From positions 6,756,666 through 6,820,665 of the forward strand of contig NC_064678.1 in assembly GCF_023278565.1 (NCBI RefSeq): a DNA stretch of 64,000 bases. The letters run 5' to 3'. Of this stretch, positions 11,823 through 24,777 are shown one piece after another. Every line of letters begins with the position of its first letter. Position 1 is the first letter of the stretch. Origin of the DNA: Colletotrichum lupini. Its lineage: Eukaryota; Ascomycota; Sordariomycetes; Glomerellales; Glomerellaceae. The notes beneath the pieces are model-generated. The model was not told the origin of the DNA and ran no database searches. It saw only the letters and a program-made list of their open reading frames with translations. The translations under genes and the position numbers were made by a program.

Positions 11823-13257
11823 GTTCACAACCCCTTCTCACCAAAGAGATGAAGAGGAATTAGGTATATAGAGGGAAGCGCCAATTTGGACAGCATGTGT
11901 CAGGCGTGTGAGTGCATGAAATGTAACCCAACATCTGGTGAGCGTCAGGCTTCGGCTTTACACTTCGGCGAATGGAAAAGCATGGCTTACGGCGCTAGGT
12001 GATTGGGATGCTTTTGCGGAATGGCTGGTCCATAAATGATGCTGGCTGGCGGTATCTCCTTGATGAAACGCGAGGCGTCGATGCATACAGGAATCCACGT
12101 TTGTAAACCAGTCGAATTGGCAATCGTGTAGCAGTCATCCCCAATTCGGCGTACAAAGCCACCTTACACCATGACATCGCAGGAATAATGATTGGTTAGG
12201 ATACTGTTCATCAGACAATGCTCCTTTACGTTGAGCTGCGTCGCTGACATTGCTGAACTGTTGTCCGGATCGGCCTCTGGCTTTTCGCCTCAGGTCATTT
12301 CAGGGCTACCTACATGTCGATAGTGCTACGGTACCTTAGTCCATATTAGATTCTGTGTAGGAATTGACTTTCTCCACTTCTAAATATCTTACAGACTACA
12401 TTTAGACAAGTGAGAGACATCGCTAGCGTCCGAAGATGGATAATTGCCATTGAGATTTAAGCGATGGATAAGACATCATACGGCCAACACATCTCTTTTC
12501 CAGAAGCCATCATCAGGATCATGTTCGTTGGTGACATATGTATGCAATACTTGCTGGATTTAGAGAAATTGACAGCAGCCTCCTCTTTCAACTATCCTAG
12601 GCGCTTTCAGAGTATGGGATGAATATAGATAGTTTGTATTTCTCTTGTTCGGGGTCGTTGTCCCAGCCTGAGGGTCGAAGTTAGAAGACTTCCTGCAATG
12701 ATATGATAATACCTTGAAATACAGAAAAGTTGGAGATGAAAAGACGTGAAAAAGTAATAGGCCAAAATTTGTGAGAGTGAGTAGCTGAGCAAAGAGATTC
12801 GTCGGTGGATTTGTGTTCTGGCCATGATAACCCTTGGAGTGACAATAATTGCCATAAGTGGAAATAATGGCGGCCTAAAGTCTAAGTCATAGTTGTACTA
12901 CCATCCAAACACTCGGAAGTACAAGATCCAACCTGAACAGGGTTGGTTCAGGTGGGATGGGAATAAACCATGCATGGTCCGGGGATTCATACGTTCCAAG
13001 AAGCAAAAGTTCCAGTCGGATGGCTGTCTTCTCACTGCTCATTGAAAAAACACTGGGCAGAATTATAATATCCCATGACAGTTGCCTCTCTTGTCACCCA
13101 CCCCTGTTTCTAACAAGTTGTCATAAAGTGGATTTGCTCCACATATAACCACATTAGGTTTCACCACGAATGCGAAATTCCCCGCCATGTCCACCAAAGA
13201 GCGGTGCTGTCGATGTAAAAGGCCCAAAGGCCCAAAGTCTGAGTGAATACGCGACAA

Positions 13258-13265
13258 TTATAAGG
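13258..13265 (+). promoter_or_regulatory. TATA-like element upstream of P450
   Basis: The sequence TTATAAGG lies about 100 bp upstream of the P450 ATG at 13363, a plausible core promoter position. Assigned by eye. Confidence 0.35.
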
Positions 13266-13362
13266 CAGCATGGTCACTGGGGGATTCTTGGGCTGTACCA
13301 CACAACCGCATCTCGCTTGAAATCATCTTTTTGCTTTATTGTATCGGAATCCTAAGAACAGT

Positions 13363-15034
13363 ATGATATCGGCCGCCATTATCGTGTCTGCTCTATTCTA
13401 TTGCTTCTATAGTTGCAGAAAGAGAAGCTACAATCTCCCCCCTGGGCCTAAGCTTTTCCCTATCCTTGGAAATGTCAGAGATCTGCCTCCGACCGGCATT
13501 CCCGAGTATAAGCATTGGCTCAAATTCAAAGACATCTATGGTCCCATCAGTTCCATTCATATCTTGGGGCAGAGGATCGTACTTCTTCACGATCGTCAGG
13601 CTGCGCACGACTTGCTGACCAAGTCCTCGACAAAGACCTCGGGTCGCCCTTATATGCGGTTTGCGGACATGTGCGGATTCGCATCGCTCCTCAATCTTCA
13701 ACAATACGATGGAACATTTCGACGGCATCGCAAATTGGTTCACCAGCAATTTGGGACGAAGGCAATGGCAGCACGATTTCGGGACAATATCGAGCCAGAG
13801 TCACATCGATTTCTTCTCCGAGTTCTGGATGATCCAGCCAACTTGGCGCAGCACATCAAGACGTAAGTTCACATAGCCTGAATGAACGCGGAGACACCGA
13901 CTCGATATCCATCACTATGCTTTAGATTGTCCTTAACTGAATTCGTATAGTGAGGCGAGCGCCATCATTCTCAAGATAACCTATGGCTATTCTATTTCGC
14001 ATAGCGGAACCGACCCTTTGGTTCATCTGATTGAGCGCACGATGAACGTGTTTGCACTTGCAACTGTCCTGCTCGCTTGGGCTGTGGATATCATGCCCAT
14101 ACTGCAGCATCTTCCAGAAGGCCTTCCAGCAACGTCCTTTAAGAAGCAGGGTCGAGAATGGAGAAGGCTTCTGCAGACGACACAAGACGTCCCCTACTTA
14201 TTCGTACAGGAAAAGATGTCCAAAGGAACCCATGAACACTCATTCGTCTCGTCACTTCTAAAAGAAGACAGTATTGTCGACTGCGGGACCAAGAACGACT
14301 ATTCCGAGGATGACATCAAGAAGACAGCCTTGGTCATGTACGGCGGGGGAGCCGACACCACCGCGTCAGCCCTTCACAGCTTCATCCTAGCCATGATCCT
14401 ATTCCCAGATGTCCAGAAGAAAGCACAGGCGGAAATTGATGGTATTGTCGGCAGAGAGAGGTTGCCTGACTTTGGAGACCGAGATCGCTTGCCATATATC
14501 AATGGCGTAGTGAAGGAAGCTTTGCGATGGCTCCACGTGGCGCCATTAGGCGTTGCCCATCGGACCGATGAAGACATCAGCTACCGAGGCTTTGAAATTC
14601 CCAAAGGGACGTACTTGCTGCCGTCGATATGGTGGTTCTTACATGATCCTCATACATATTTGGATCCCTCTTCCTTTGACCCTGCCCGATATTCGGCACC
14701 TCGTAATGAGCCAGATCCCACGGATGAAGCCTTTGGGTACGGTCGGAGGATTTGTCCCGGCCGATTTCTGGCGGATGAGAGTCTCTTCATTACCATTGCG
14801 CGTCTCTTGGCGACATTTGATATCAACATGGCTGTTGATGACTCGGGTAATAAAATTGCGCCCCAGATCGCTACTACGAGTGGCTTGATTTGTCGTCCAG
14901 TCGACTTCCCATACAGCATCACACCAAGAAGTGAGCAATCCGTGCATCTAGTCAGGTCAGCCCATGAGAAATATTCTTCGGAAGACGAAGATGCGGATCT
15001 TGTTCGGGACAAGTTCCCAAAAGTATTTGAGTAA
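13363..15034 (+). CDS. Cytochrome P450 monooxygenase
   Basis: Exon 1 is 13363-13862 and exon 2 is 13951-15034. The 88-bp intron runs GTAAGT...TAG in phase 2, and the spliced frame gives 527 aa. The N-terminus is a membrane anchor (residues about 2-17) followed by a basic stretch and the PPGP hinge, as in microsomal fungal P450s of the endoplasmic reticulum. The I-helix motif GGGADTT is at 298-304, the ExxR motif (KEALR) at about E356-R359, and the haem-binding FGYGRRICPG places the Cys ligand at 435. The acidic C-terminal tail after residue 500 is longer than usual. The general type resembles fungal P450s that oxidise polyketide intermediates. An upstream in-frame TTG at 13339 is not used, because 13363 is the first ATG and leads straight into the anchor. 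It lies tail-to-tail with the original glycosyltransferase 3' end, about 420 bp away, which supports a role in the same pathway. Confidence 0.95.
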
Positions 15035-15456
15035 TGAGCATTCGTGGTGGTAAACCCAAAGGTAGAGCAAGATTAAAGTCGTTGAATCTGGAAATAGAAA
15101 GGAGCTACACTAGGACTTGTTTTCAAACACGAAACAAGACAATGCCTGCCATTTATAAATCCACTTCCGTCTGAAGTAGTGGTTCGTTACATCACTGCGG
15201 GATTCCAGTCTCTTTTAATGTCTCGAAAGGATGGAAGCCGCCGCATATCAGGAAGATCGAGAGTTGAATAGGATCATGACATAATCAAGCAGGCTTTAAG
15301 TTTTATGGCTTCCACTGTTGACCATTAGTAGGCTCAAGCTCTCGTTCAAAAAATCAGAGCAGGAATAAAGTAGTACTCTGGTGGTTAATGATCCAGATAA
15401 AGAACCTTTCTATATGCATACGACTTAAAACCAAAATTTATCCAGCCCATGATTAG
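15035..15456. other. Short spacer between P450 and glycosyltransferase 3' fragment
   Basis: This is normal-composition sequence holding the 3' flanks of two convergent genes. No coding signal was seen. Confidence 0.5.
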
Positions 15457-15557
15457 TCAAATTCCTTTAGCAGCGAGTCGGGCAATTTCGTCTGCGGCGA
15501 TATCTCTGCCCGGACGGCGAAGCGTCTGCTATATTGCCCTCGCATTATCTCTTTTAG
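15457..15557 (-). pseudogene. Detached 3' end of the UDP-glycosyltransferase gene
   Basis: On the minus strand, the 96 nt at 15552-15457 continue the glycosyltransferase frame exactly where it is broken at 23172. They encode the conserved C-terminal tail (PGRDIAADEIARLAAKG) and then TGA. The remaining 5 nt, 15553-15557, are the target-site duplication. Joining the three exons with this fragment gives 1,554 nt, exactly 518 codons. One internal TAG occurs where a Gln codon (CAG) fits the frame, a C-to-T change of the RIP type. The fragment is stranded behind a 7.6-kb retrotransposon and is no longer part of the gene. Confidence 0.9.
15553..15557. repeat. Left target-site duplication of the Copia element (TTTAG)
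   Basis: The five bases abutting the left LTR read TTTAG; those abutting the right LTR (23172-23176) read TTTGG. They differ by one G-to-A change at a TpG, as RIP would produce. Five-base duplications are normal for LTR retrotransposons. Confidence 0.85.
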
Positions 15558-15734
15558 TATTACGTAATAGGGATAGTAATCGCACCTTACGAAGTACCCG
15601 TTACATACTAAATTACGTATCTATTTTAAATATCGTATATATAGACCTTTTCTTTTTATCTATTTTTATTTTAATAATTAAGCTACTTTTATTATACTCC
15701 GTATACTTATTATTATATATTATAACTCGTAATA
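15558..15734 (+). repeat. Left (5') LTR, 177 bp
   Basis: This copy aligns end to end with 22995-23171 at the same length. It is heavily RIP-converted in its right two thirds, for example TTATTATTATATATTATAAC where the right copy keeps CTATTGCTGCGTGCCATAAC. Confidence 0.9.
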
Positions 15735-18700
15735 GTTTTAAGCCTAGCTCTTAGTTAAGACCTTGTATTATAATAATATATTTATTAATACGATTCTTAA
15801 AATCTTTTTAAAATAACTAACTTACTTATACTTATTTTAGCCTAAGCTAAATTAACTAATTATAATAATTAAATTAAATAGTTTAATATATTTTATATTA
15901 TAAATAAGGGCGTTAGGGTTTAGAAATACGTTAACCTAAACGCTCTGGATTCCGATATATTCCTTAACCCCTCTATAATACTTATTTCGCCCTTTAAATT
16001 CGGACGATTAATTATAATTTATAATAAAAAAGAACTATAAGCTTACTAAGCCCGTTATAAAGCGTTCGAAAACGACTAAAAAAACTAAAAAATCCTCCAT
16101 TAATAGTTTTTAAATATAATTCTTAATATAAACTTTTTAACTTCCTTAAGTATAAGTAATTTATAAAACTAAGCCGGGTTTCTTTTTATAAAACTAGTTA
16201 TATTACTTATTTTACGTACATAAATCTATCCCTATACTATATTTATAAAAAGAATTTATATACTTAAAAGTATTTAGAAATAATAAGAGCTTAATACTAA
16301 ATATAAATAACTTAAAGCTTATAAACGTAATACTATTAATATATATATTAAAGTCCTCGCTCAGTAATTAATAAAATTAATTAACGCTATATTATATAAA
16401 TACGTATTTTAAAAAACTATTAAGAACGGCGCTAAGTTTAGTATATAATAAATCGTTAAATATTTAAAATAAGAATTTGCGCCCCCCGAACTAGTAATAA
16501 AGAATATAATTCGAGAGGAATATTAATAAGCCCTTAATAAAGCGAGGACTAGAATTAACCCCTAATACTAATATAAGGAATAGTAATCTATTTATTTCTA
16601 AACTAAAATATATAATATTTTAAAATTTAATAAAAAGATTACTATACTTAACTTTTTAATTATAATTAAGTTTAAACTTAACCTTATATAAGGCTAACGT
16701 ATATATAAAACTTTTAGTAAATTAATAGCTTTTAAAATATATATAAGGACCCTTAAGGAGATTATATATATATTTAGCTTAATAACTTAGGATATATATA
16801 CTAAACGACTTTTAAATTAAAAAGGGGCTTACTCTATTTTTACTAAACGCTCTAACTTAATTAATAACGTAAATAATAAAAATAACGTTATATATTTTTA
16901 TAATTATATATATTTATAATACTTTATACCGTATTAAAAATTAAAATAAGTACTTATAAACTAAAACGTTAATAAGTTATTAATACGAATACTAAGGAGC
17001 TATATAAAAAAAGTCCTCGCTATTATTAAATTAAATAAATAAAAATCACTTTATAATAAGCTTAAGAAAGCTAATTAGCTAAGGAATAATAGAACCCCTA
17101 AAAAACCTAGGTTTTTAAAAAGATCCTCTAACTAACCTATAGCGAGCTTATTAATAAACTAGGACGAGGGCTACGTAGTTATTATACTTATAAAGAGTTA
17201 GGATTTAAAAATAAACGTAATCTTTAGTATTTCTATAAGTAATACTTACCCTTTTTTCTAAAATATAATAATAAATAGCTATAGAATAATATATTTAATT
17301 AAGAATAAGAGCCTATTTAAACTTAAAAGTTACGTATTATTAAGTAATAAAGACTACGTTAAATTAGGAACTACTATATTACTTATTACTATACGTAGTA
17401 CTTATATTATAAAGGGCATTTTAAATAGACCTAAAAAAAAAGGGAACTTATAATTTAAAGCTCTAGAACGTTACTTATATCGAGGGATTCTATATTAATA
17501 TAGTTTTAAAAACTTTACTAAATAAAAGCGCACTCTAATACTATAGTCTAGATTATATTTTATAATAAGGAACGCTTTATAAAAGTATTATTAAAAAATA
17601 GCTTATTTAAAAAAATAATCTAGTCTTTTTTAAATATAAGCTCCTTTAATCCTATTCTTTTTTTATAAACCTTAAGCGTATTTTATAAAGCCTAGCTAGT
17701 ATTATATTATTAATTAGTTATAAAAAATTTCATTATTTATATTAACGTACTTATAAGAGGTTCAATAGTGCGCTCTTTTAGTACTTTAAAATAGGTTATT
17801 TTAGACTTAATACTGTTTATTAATTATTATATAAGACTCGAAGTATACGTATTAAACCTTTATTATAAGTTAAGTATAAAGTATATAGATTATCCGAAGC
17901 TAAAAAAGTAGTCTTAAGAAGACTACCCTTAAAAAGAGCCTTACGGTTATAATACCGTATATATTAAAATCTTTTTTATTTCGAACTATTTCTTAATAAA
18001 CGATAATATATATTTATAGTTTTTAATAAATATAATAAGTAGCTTAGGGGGTTCTTTTTTAAAAAAAAAAAAAAAAAGTGCTTTTTATATTATAAAGCCT
18101 CGAGGTAGCGATTCGTTATTAAAAAGGGACTCTAATCTATTTTTTTAAAAATAATAATAAGACCGCCCTCCTAATTATAAACGTTAAATATATATATAAG
18201 ACGTAGTATAATAGGCTAGGAATTAAAATAGAACTTCTACCTTTATATATAAAAGAACTTATAAGTAATACTAAAAAAGTAAATTAACTCGTAATTACTA
18301 AAGCTTATAAAATACGCCTTTTTACGAACCTCCTTACGAATCTATAGAATAAAATAATACTAATAACAATCTTTATTTATAATATTACCTTACGGGAGGC
18401 TAATAAAAGAGATTTACTTATTATAATAAAAATTAACTAGTAAAAGTAGTATTAACGTTAATAATAAATAGGTTACTAAGTACGGGATTCTAAATTAATT
18501 ACCCCGTATTTTAATAGTCTCTACGTATATAGCTACTAAGTATACCCTTTTTATAAAAATCGTAAGAGGGGTATATATTAAAAAGAGTTTAAAGTACTTC
18601 CCTATAAGTATATAAAATACTTAGTTAAATATATATTAAAAACGTATAACTTATATAAGGTCTAAGTACCTACGCTCAAGTAGGTATTTATTATAAAAAA

Positions 18701-20048
18701 TACTAAGTTTAATAAAAAAGTCTTTTATAATCCTATATATAAAGAGTAAGCTATTATAAGCGAGTAAATAAATTTAGTAATCTAAGAGATATAAAAACTC
18801 TTTAATATTAATAATAAGTTAGTTCGAGTACTTAGGGAAGTAGATCTAGACTTTAAAAATATTAGTACTTAAAAAAGTTTATAATTAAAGATAGTATTAT
18901 TATTAGATTTTTAATTATTTAGGACGCTAAGTAACTAATAAACGTACTTTAGGGTGTAGTTAATAAGGCTAAAGAAGCTAATATAATCTTATTATTATTA
19001 TTAACCCTTAAGATAACCCCCTTATATAAGCTTAGAAATAGGAATAAAAAAGGGGATATAATAACCGGGTTATAAATAGCTCTACGTAGTTTATAATCCT
19101 CTTTATAAGCGCTTATATATATTATAAAAGTTCTTAAGCTTTTAATTTTTAATAACTTTTAATAAAACGCTAAAATACGTAATAAACGAGGTACTAATTA
19201 TAAAAAAGTAATTCTTAATACTAAAATCGACGTTAATAAGGAACCCTTATAATAAACTTTTATTATTATATAAGAATAGAGCTTATAAGAACTACTTTAT
19301 TAAGTACTAAATAAAGCTCTATTAGGTCTTAAATATTTAAACCGGGCCTATAGACCTTTATAACGCTTTAATAATAGTATTTTTACGACGCTCTTATATT
19401 TAAATATAAAAAATAGCAATTATTATAACCGTTTTTAAGACTACTTTTTTTTACTTTTATACCTAATTAATAAAAAGCTATAGAGGAAAGTAGTATAAAA
19501 TATATAATACTTTATTAAGTAGTAAAAAGAGTAGTTTATAAAACCTATTTAGAGCGCTCTAAAAGAGTTTAGAAACTACGACTTATTAAAGTTAACTTCT
19601 AGAGCTTATTAAAAAAGTTTAGTAATATTAAATATCTCTTACTATAATTATAAAAGCTATTTAGGAATACTATAAATATAAAAATAAAAAAGCTAAGGGA
19701 TATTAATATATAAAAAGAGGTTAACTAGAATTCTAAATAAGAGATCCTATTTTTATTAAAATAAGTATATACTTATAAATACGACGTTAATAATAAGGTT
19801 AGCGAGGTAAAGGTATATATATATATATAAGGGGGAATATATAACTACTTAACCTCTTATAAAATACGTACGCTTTAACGCTTATTATAAAGGCCTTTAG
19901 GTTTATAATAATAATAATTACTTAATTCGATTTTAAAATAAACTAATATAATACTATTAACGTATTTCTTAACGCGCTTTTTAAAAATAAGAAGTTAATA
20001 ATTATTAAACTCTTAGAAAGATATAAAGTTATTAATAAAATAAATAAG

Positions 20049-20207
20049 CTTTAACGCGCTCTATATAGCCTTTAAAACTGATTAATTCTCTAGTTTTAAA
20101 CTTTTACTTCTATACTTTATAATATAAATACAATATATAGTTATAAAGAGATCTATATTTACTAAACTATAAATAAGAAGGTAATATTAATATTCTACGT
20201 TAACGAC
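20049..20207 (+). pseudogene. Copia reverse transcriptase core, RIP-mutated
   Basis: One frame reads L*RALYSL*N*LIL at 20049 and FYVNDFII at 20193, 47 codons apart from ALYG-like to YVDD-like. This order and spacing are those of the Copia reverse transcriptase. Stops stand where Gln or Trp are expected, and the first catalytic Asp is now Asn. It cannot be functional. Confidence 0.8.
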
Positions 20208-22994
20208 TTTATTATTTTATATTATTAAAACGACTAAAAAGTAGCTTAGGGGATCGTTAATAGTATAAAAGAATATATTAATTTTAAGGAGAATAGACCG
20301 ATTAATTACTTTTTTAAAATACGGATTTTATAAAACCGTACTATTTATAAAGTTTACCTTATTTACGACGTATATATTAAGTAAGTTATTAAGCGCTTTA
20401 ACTTTATAAATTTATTATATCTAGCTACTCCTCTTTTTTAAAAAGAGTTTAAACTAAATGAGGAATAAGTAATAAAAAAGGAAATAAAGAGTTATTAAGA
20501 GAAAGTTAGGAATATATTTTATATAGCTATTATAATTAGACTAAACGTTGCTTTTATTTATTCGTAATTATTATAGTTCTTAATTAACTTAAGCGTAACT
20601 TATATTAAAATATTTAATTATTATATTTAATATCTTTATATAACGAAATATTTTATACTCTATTATAGTAATATACTAAGTGCGTAATTATTATTTCTAG
20701 CTAAACATATTAGCTTCGTAAATAACGAAATAATACGACGATTATCTTAGGGATATATAATATTCTTTTTTAGTAACCTAATTTAATAGAAATTAGTATA
20801 CTAAGTAACAGTTATAATATTAATTATTAAAGCTAAGCTTCTTCACTTGAAAAAACTATAAAAAAGACTATAGCTTTAAAGCGCCTTTTTAAAAATATTG
20901 CCCTTAACCTAAGAGAAGTATAGTTAGTTAATTATAATAATTAATAAACGATTCGACTCGTTATAAAAAAAAGAAAAAGAATAGCTACTTAACTTTATTA
21001 TATTAATATATAAAATATATAACTAAAATAAGAGTATATTAAAAATAGTTTTAAAATTATTTATATATTAATAGAAAATATATTAGTAAATAGACTTATT
21101 AAAATCCTTTTACGAGCTGAGTTCGAATATTTCCGTATACTTCTTAACCTTTATAATATATAAAAAGCTATTATAAATAACTAAAATAGTTAAAAATAAT
21201 TAATTTAAGCTACGTTTAAAAAAACTTAATACTTAAAAATAAATAATAAATAGAACTTAGAGTACGGCCTAGAGGCTTAAAATAAATAAAATAAAAACCT
21301 CTTATAACCTAAAGGCCTAAACTCTTGAAATAACCTTATTTTATAAAATATATATAAATAAAAATAAGATCTAAGCTTATATTGACTATTTAAACTCTTA
21401 GTTTATAAAGTACGTAATTACTAAGAGTATAGCGTTATTAAAAAAGAGGGTTAGTATATACGCTAAGAAACGTATTTTACGTATTTTAAAATTTATAAAG
21501 CTAGGAATAATAAGGGTAACGGGGGGTATAAAAACTATAATAACCGTTAAGTTAATAATTTAGAATATAAAAGCGGGTAGTATAATAAGAGGTTAGTTAT
21601 AAATAATTATAATAAGTATAAGAGAGGACTAGGGGCGTATATTAAAAAAGTCCTCTATATAAAAGCTAATATAGTTCTTATATATCCTCTAGTTATTATT
21701 TATTTAATAAACGATACTATAAAGCTTAGTAATATTTTATTAAAACTATAATTAGAAATACGCTTTTTAATAATAAAAAAAGATAATATATTTATAAAAA
21801 AAAGAGCGTTATTTATAATAACCTTAGTAAGGGCCTAGGTTATTAATTATAAAACGACCGGTATATTAATATATTTCTTAGCTAAATAGTTATTAAAATA
21901 GCGCGCATATTAACTACTACTTTTTATAAAATAACGATTATTATTTTTAAAATTAATATACTAAAGGATTATTTTAAAATAGGGTAAGTATTAAATCTCT
22001 CGTTCCTTAAAAACCTCTTTTTTAAGCTTTTTAAGGACTAAATATATATTAAATAGGCTTAGAATAGTAAAGAGAACTATATTTATTACGGAGGGTACCT
22101 TAGTTTCTTAGTATTTATTTTTATTTTTTATTACTTTTTTAAAAAGAGCTAGCCTTACGTTTTTTAAACCCTAGAATAATATTAAATATAAACTTTTAAA
22201 ATAATAAATATTTAATATACCCTTTTTAAAAAGCTTATTATCTAAACTAGTCTTATTTTTACTCTTAGACTCCGAGGGGGGGATAAGTAAAAGCTTATTA
22301 AAGCTCTTATTATTATTATTTATTTTATTATTACTTTTATTATAGTTATTAAAAAGAGCCTCGAACTTAATAAAGTCCTTAGTATCTTAATTAATAACTT
22401 TAATATTTTTTTAATTAAAAAAAGAGAGCTTAATAACTAGGCCTTAATAAGTAAATAAAAAGTTACGGGGGGGGGTAATAACTTAAAGGAGCTCGTTAGT
22501 ATTATTATTTATCTAAACTCTTAATAAATTATATAATATATATATAAAAAGTATTATAAAAATTATATAAAACTTATTATTATTTTTAGATATATTAAAT
22601 ATTTATATTTAAAATAAAATTAGTAAACGATTTAACGGTATAAGCGTGCGTATATAATAAATAGGAGTATTTATAATACCTATAAAAAGTTAAAAAGAAA
22701 AAGAAACATAATAGCTAAGTAACGCTATGAAAATTTAAATATATATAAAGCGGCTAAGTAGCCTCGCCCTTAATAATTTATATACTAAAAATAGTAAAAT
22801 ACGTACTATTCCGGGTTAGGATTCTATTTATTTTAAATAAAAGGATATATTTATAATAAACGTAGTTTAAAAAACGCATATCCCTTACGCTTATTTTTTA
22901 TTTATTTATATTTGATTAAATTAGGCCTTTATAAAAGTATTTAGAGATTTTATTTCAAGTATAATAGCTCCTTAATAATAGTAATTAAGGGGTA

Positions 22995-23171
22995 TATTAC
23001 GTAATAAGGATAGTAATCGTACTTTATAAAGTATCCGTTACGTACTAAATTATATATCCATCTTAAATATCGTATATATAGACCTTTTCTTTTTATCTAT
23101 TTCTACTTTAATAATCAAGCTACTTTTACTACACTCCGTATGCCTATTGCTGCGTGCCATAACTCGTGATA
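22995..23171 (+). repeat. Right (3') LTR, 177 bp, only partly RIP-mutated
   Basis: Same length and order as the left LTR. Its last 60 bp retain CpA and TpG dinucleotides lost in the left copy, so RIP faded toward the glycosyltransferase gene. Read on the minus strand, this end supplies the last 18 codons and stop of the chimeric glycosyltransferase. Confidence 0.9.
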
Positions 23172-24777
23172 TTTGGCGACGCTTTCGGGCCCTCTATCCA
23201 CGAGCCGCAAGAGGGCTTCACTAAGCTCGTCAAGAGAGAAGCCAGGGGCTGATTTTCTGTTGCCCCATATTCCAATCCCGACTTGCTTAACCCTAGCGGC
23301 GTAGTTATACAAGTCGAGCCAAGTCGCCAGAATGAGATGCGGCACGCCAGTCCTAGTATGCCTCGCATTAGCACCCATCCGCCAAGAGATACCAGATTGT
23401 TCGCAATGGCATAGGCCATGACGAATGTCTCGAGACAGTGTTAACACTCACGCGAGAGCTTCGTGATAGCAATTAGCCCCGCCATGGTGGACGGAAGCAA
23501 TGATATCGCCCGTCTCGAGAAGAGCAGCTGGATCCACCGTCAACCACTTCAATACCCTGAGCCTATCGTTCGCAATGAACTCCTCCACCAAGGGCCTCCA
23601 TTCCTTATCATCGAGACGAGTGTTCATCTTCCACAGAACCTGCACACTCGTGCGTCTCAGGACAGCCTCTAATGCGCCGGCCATGCTGCTTGCTCTGTCG
23701 GCATCGTATTCAAACAAACTACCAAGGTTGATAAGCACTGTCGGAGCCCTCCTTAGCCATAAGGTTAAATCAATGTCTTGTTCTGCGGCCGAGGCGACCG
23801 AAATCACAATAGGGCCCGTTGTGGTGACGTTGGCTGGAACTGAGCTGAGCGGAATGGAGGCAGCAGCTGTGTCTTGGGAGATGAACACGCCGTTTCCAGG
23901 CTGGTGAATGGTGAAAAAGCCGATTGGGTCCTCGAGATTGTGGCTGGCTAGGAACTTACGCTTCTCGACGAGCTCCGGATTAAATAGCATGGCCCATGCA
24001 AAACTACCCATCTGGTAGATATTTGAGGGAATGTCTCGCCACGGAACAGGGAAGTCATGGCCGGAGCCAAGGCTGCTTTCTTCAGTACGATTCTCTACTT
24101 GGAGGAGGAAAGTTAGCTTACGCCGGGAATTGCCAAAAACCTCTGAGCCAGGGCTGTGCACCACCGAACACGTCGGCCAGAACGTTCGGCGACAAGATGG
24201 CGTGCAAGCGATTATCGCCTCGGGTCGCGTCCATCCCCGGCCGGTGGAACATATCGAGTACAACGACAGCGGGATCGATGTCTCTGATGAGTTTCTGTAT
24301 ATGGTTGTGGATCATGAGGTGGTCTTCTCCCGTCCACCGTGAGACGAACATAGCCATGTCATCATTAAGTCCTTTTAGTCCCTGGATCCCAGGTGGGCGT
24401 ATCCAATTTGGTGTGAAGTTGAACCCAGAGGCGTCGGAGGACTTTGGAGCGGGCAATTGATGAAAGATGGCGGGACGAGATGACGGAGATTTTATGCGGG
24501 CGTGGGCGGACATCCTGGCGATCTTGGGCTCGATCTTGGGCCATGATGCAAAATGTACTATGATCTCTGGGTGACGTTCTAACAGAGAATAGACTGTCGC
24601 AACGTGAACGTTCGACAGCCCATGCTCAACATTGGTAACAAACAACACAGTGTTGTTCTTACCGATGACTGGAGGCTGTTGTTCGGTCTTAGTGCTGCGA
24701 AGGGAAAGGGCGGCGGCCAGGAGGGCGATGATCAGGGCCCCGAAAACCTGAACAGGTTTGTTTGAGAAAACGATCAT
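23115..24777 (-). CDS. UDP-glycosyltransferase (GT1-type), C-terminus replaced by LTR sequence
   Basis: The exons are 24777-24122, 24072-23452 and 23352-23115, with introns of 49 and 99 bp. The present frame is 1,515 nt, or 504 aa. Residues about 9-27 form an N-terminal membrane anchor, followed by NTVLFVTNVEHGLSNVHVAT, typical of fungal GT1 enzymes. The sugar-nucleotide signature includes HHGGAN at 414-419, followed by NCYHEAL and TGVPHLI. From residue 487 on, the sequence comes from the Copia LTR (18 residues). The native last 31 residues lie at 15457-15552. The catalytic core is intact, so residual activity is possible, but the conserved C-terminal helix is lost and the 3' UTR is replaced. 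Its likely job was glycosylating the cluster product using a UDP-sugar. The ATG at 24777 was chosen; the apparent earlier start at 24822 is a GTG. Confidence 0.9.
23172..23176. repeat. Right target-site duplication of the Copia element (TTTGG)
   Basis: This matches the left duplication except for one G-to-A difference. It lies in exon 3 of the glycosyltransferase and preserves the ancestral bases. Confidence 0.85.

Larger units (their letters stand above)
10018..13362. other. Intergenic between polyketide synthase and P450
   Basis: These 3.3 kb of normal composition separate the divergently transcribed synthase (minus) and P450 (plus). I see no conserved protein in any frame. Only a 52-codon minus-strand ORF at 11664-11822 looks even slightly protein-like. 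The region should contain both promoters. A short direct repeat of GGCCCAAA occurs at about 13221-13236. Confidence 0.5.
15558..23171 (+). mobile_element. Full-length Ty1/Copia LTR retrotransposon, RIP-inactivated
   Basis: The element is 7,614 bp, bounded by two 177-bp direct LTRs and a 5-bp target duplication. The LTR ends are imperfect inverted repeats (TATTACG...CGTAATA), which match TGTTACG...CGTAACA after RIP. A purine run (AAGGGG) precedes the right LTR, as expected for the polypurine tract. Inside, CpA and TpG are almost absent and stop codons are everywhere. Reverse transcriptase landmarks survive in one frame: RALYSL near 20055, matching the Copia RALYGLKQ signature, and FYVND at 20193-20207, matching YVDD with a G-to-A change. 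Gag, protease and integrase should lie between 15.8 and 19.9 kb, but I could not pick out diagnostic residues there. Coding strand is plus. Confidence 0.9.

Noticed and set aside
13339..13362. Upstream TTG as P450 start (MYRNPKNS...)
   Set aside because: It is not an ATG; the first in-frame ATG at 13363 gives the expected membrane anchor.
15449..15754. 101-aa plus-strand ORF
   Set aside because: It runs antisense to the glycosyltransferase tail and then through the LTR, so it is not a gene.
23115..24777. The glycosyltransferase as a normal, complete 504-aa gene
   Set aside because: Its last 18 codons are LTR sequence that also occurs at 15558-15734, and the true tail lies across the retrotransposon.
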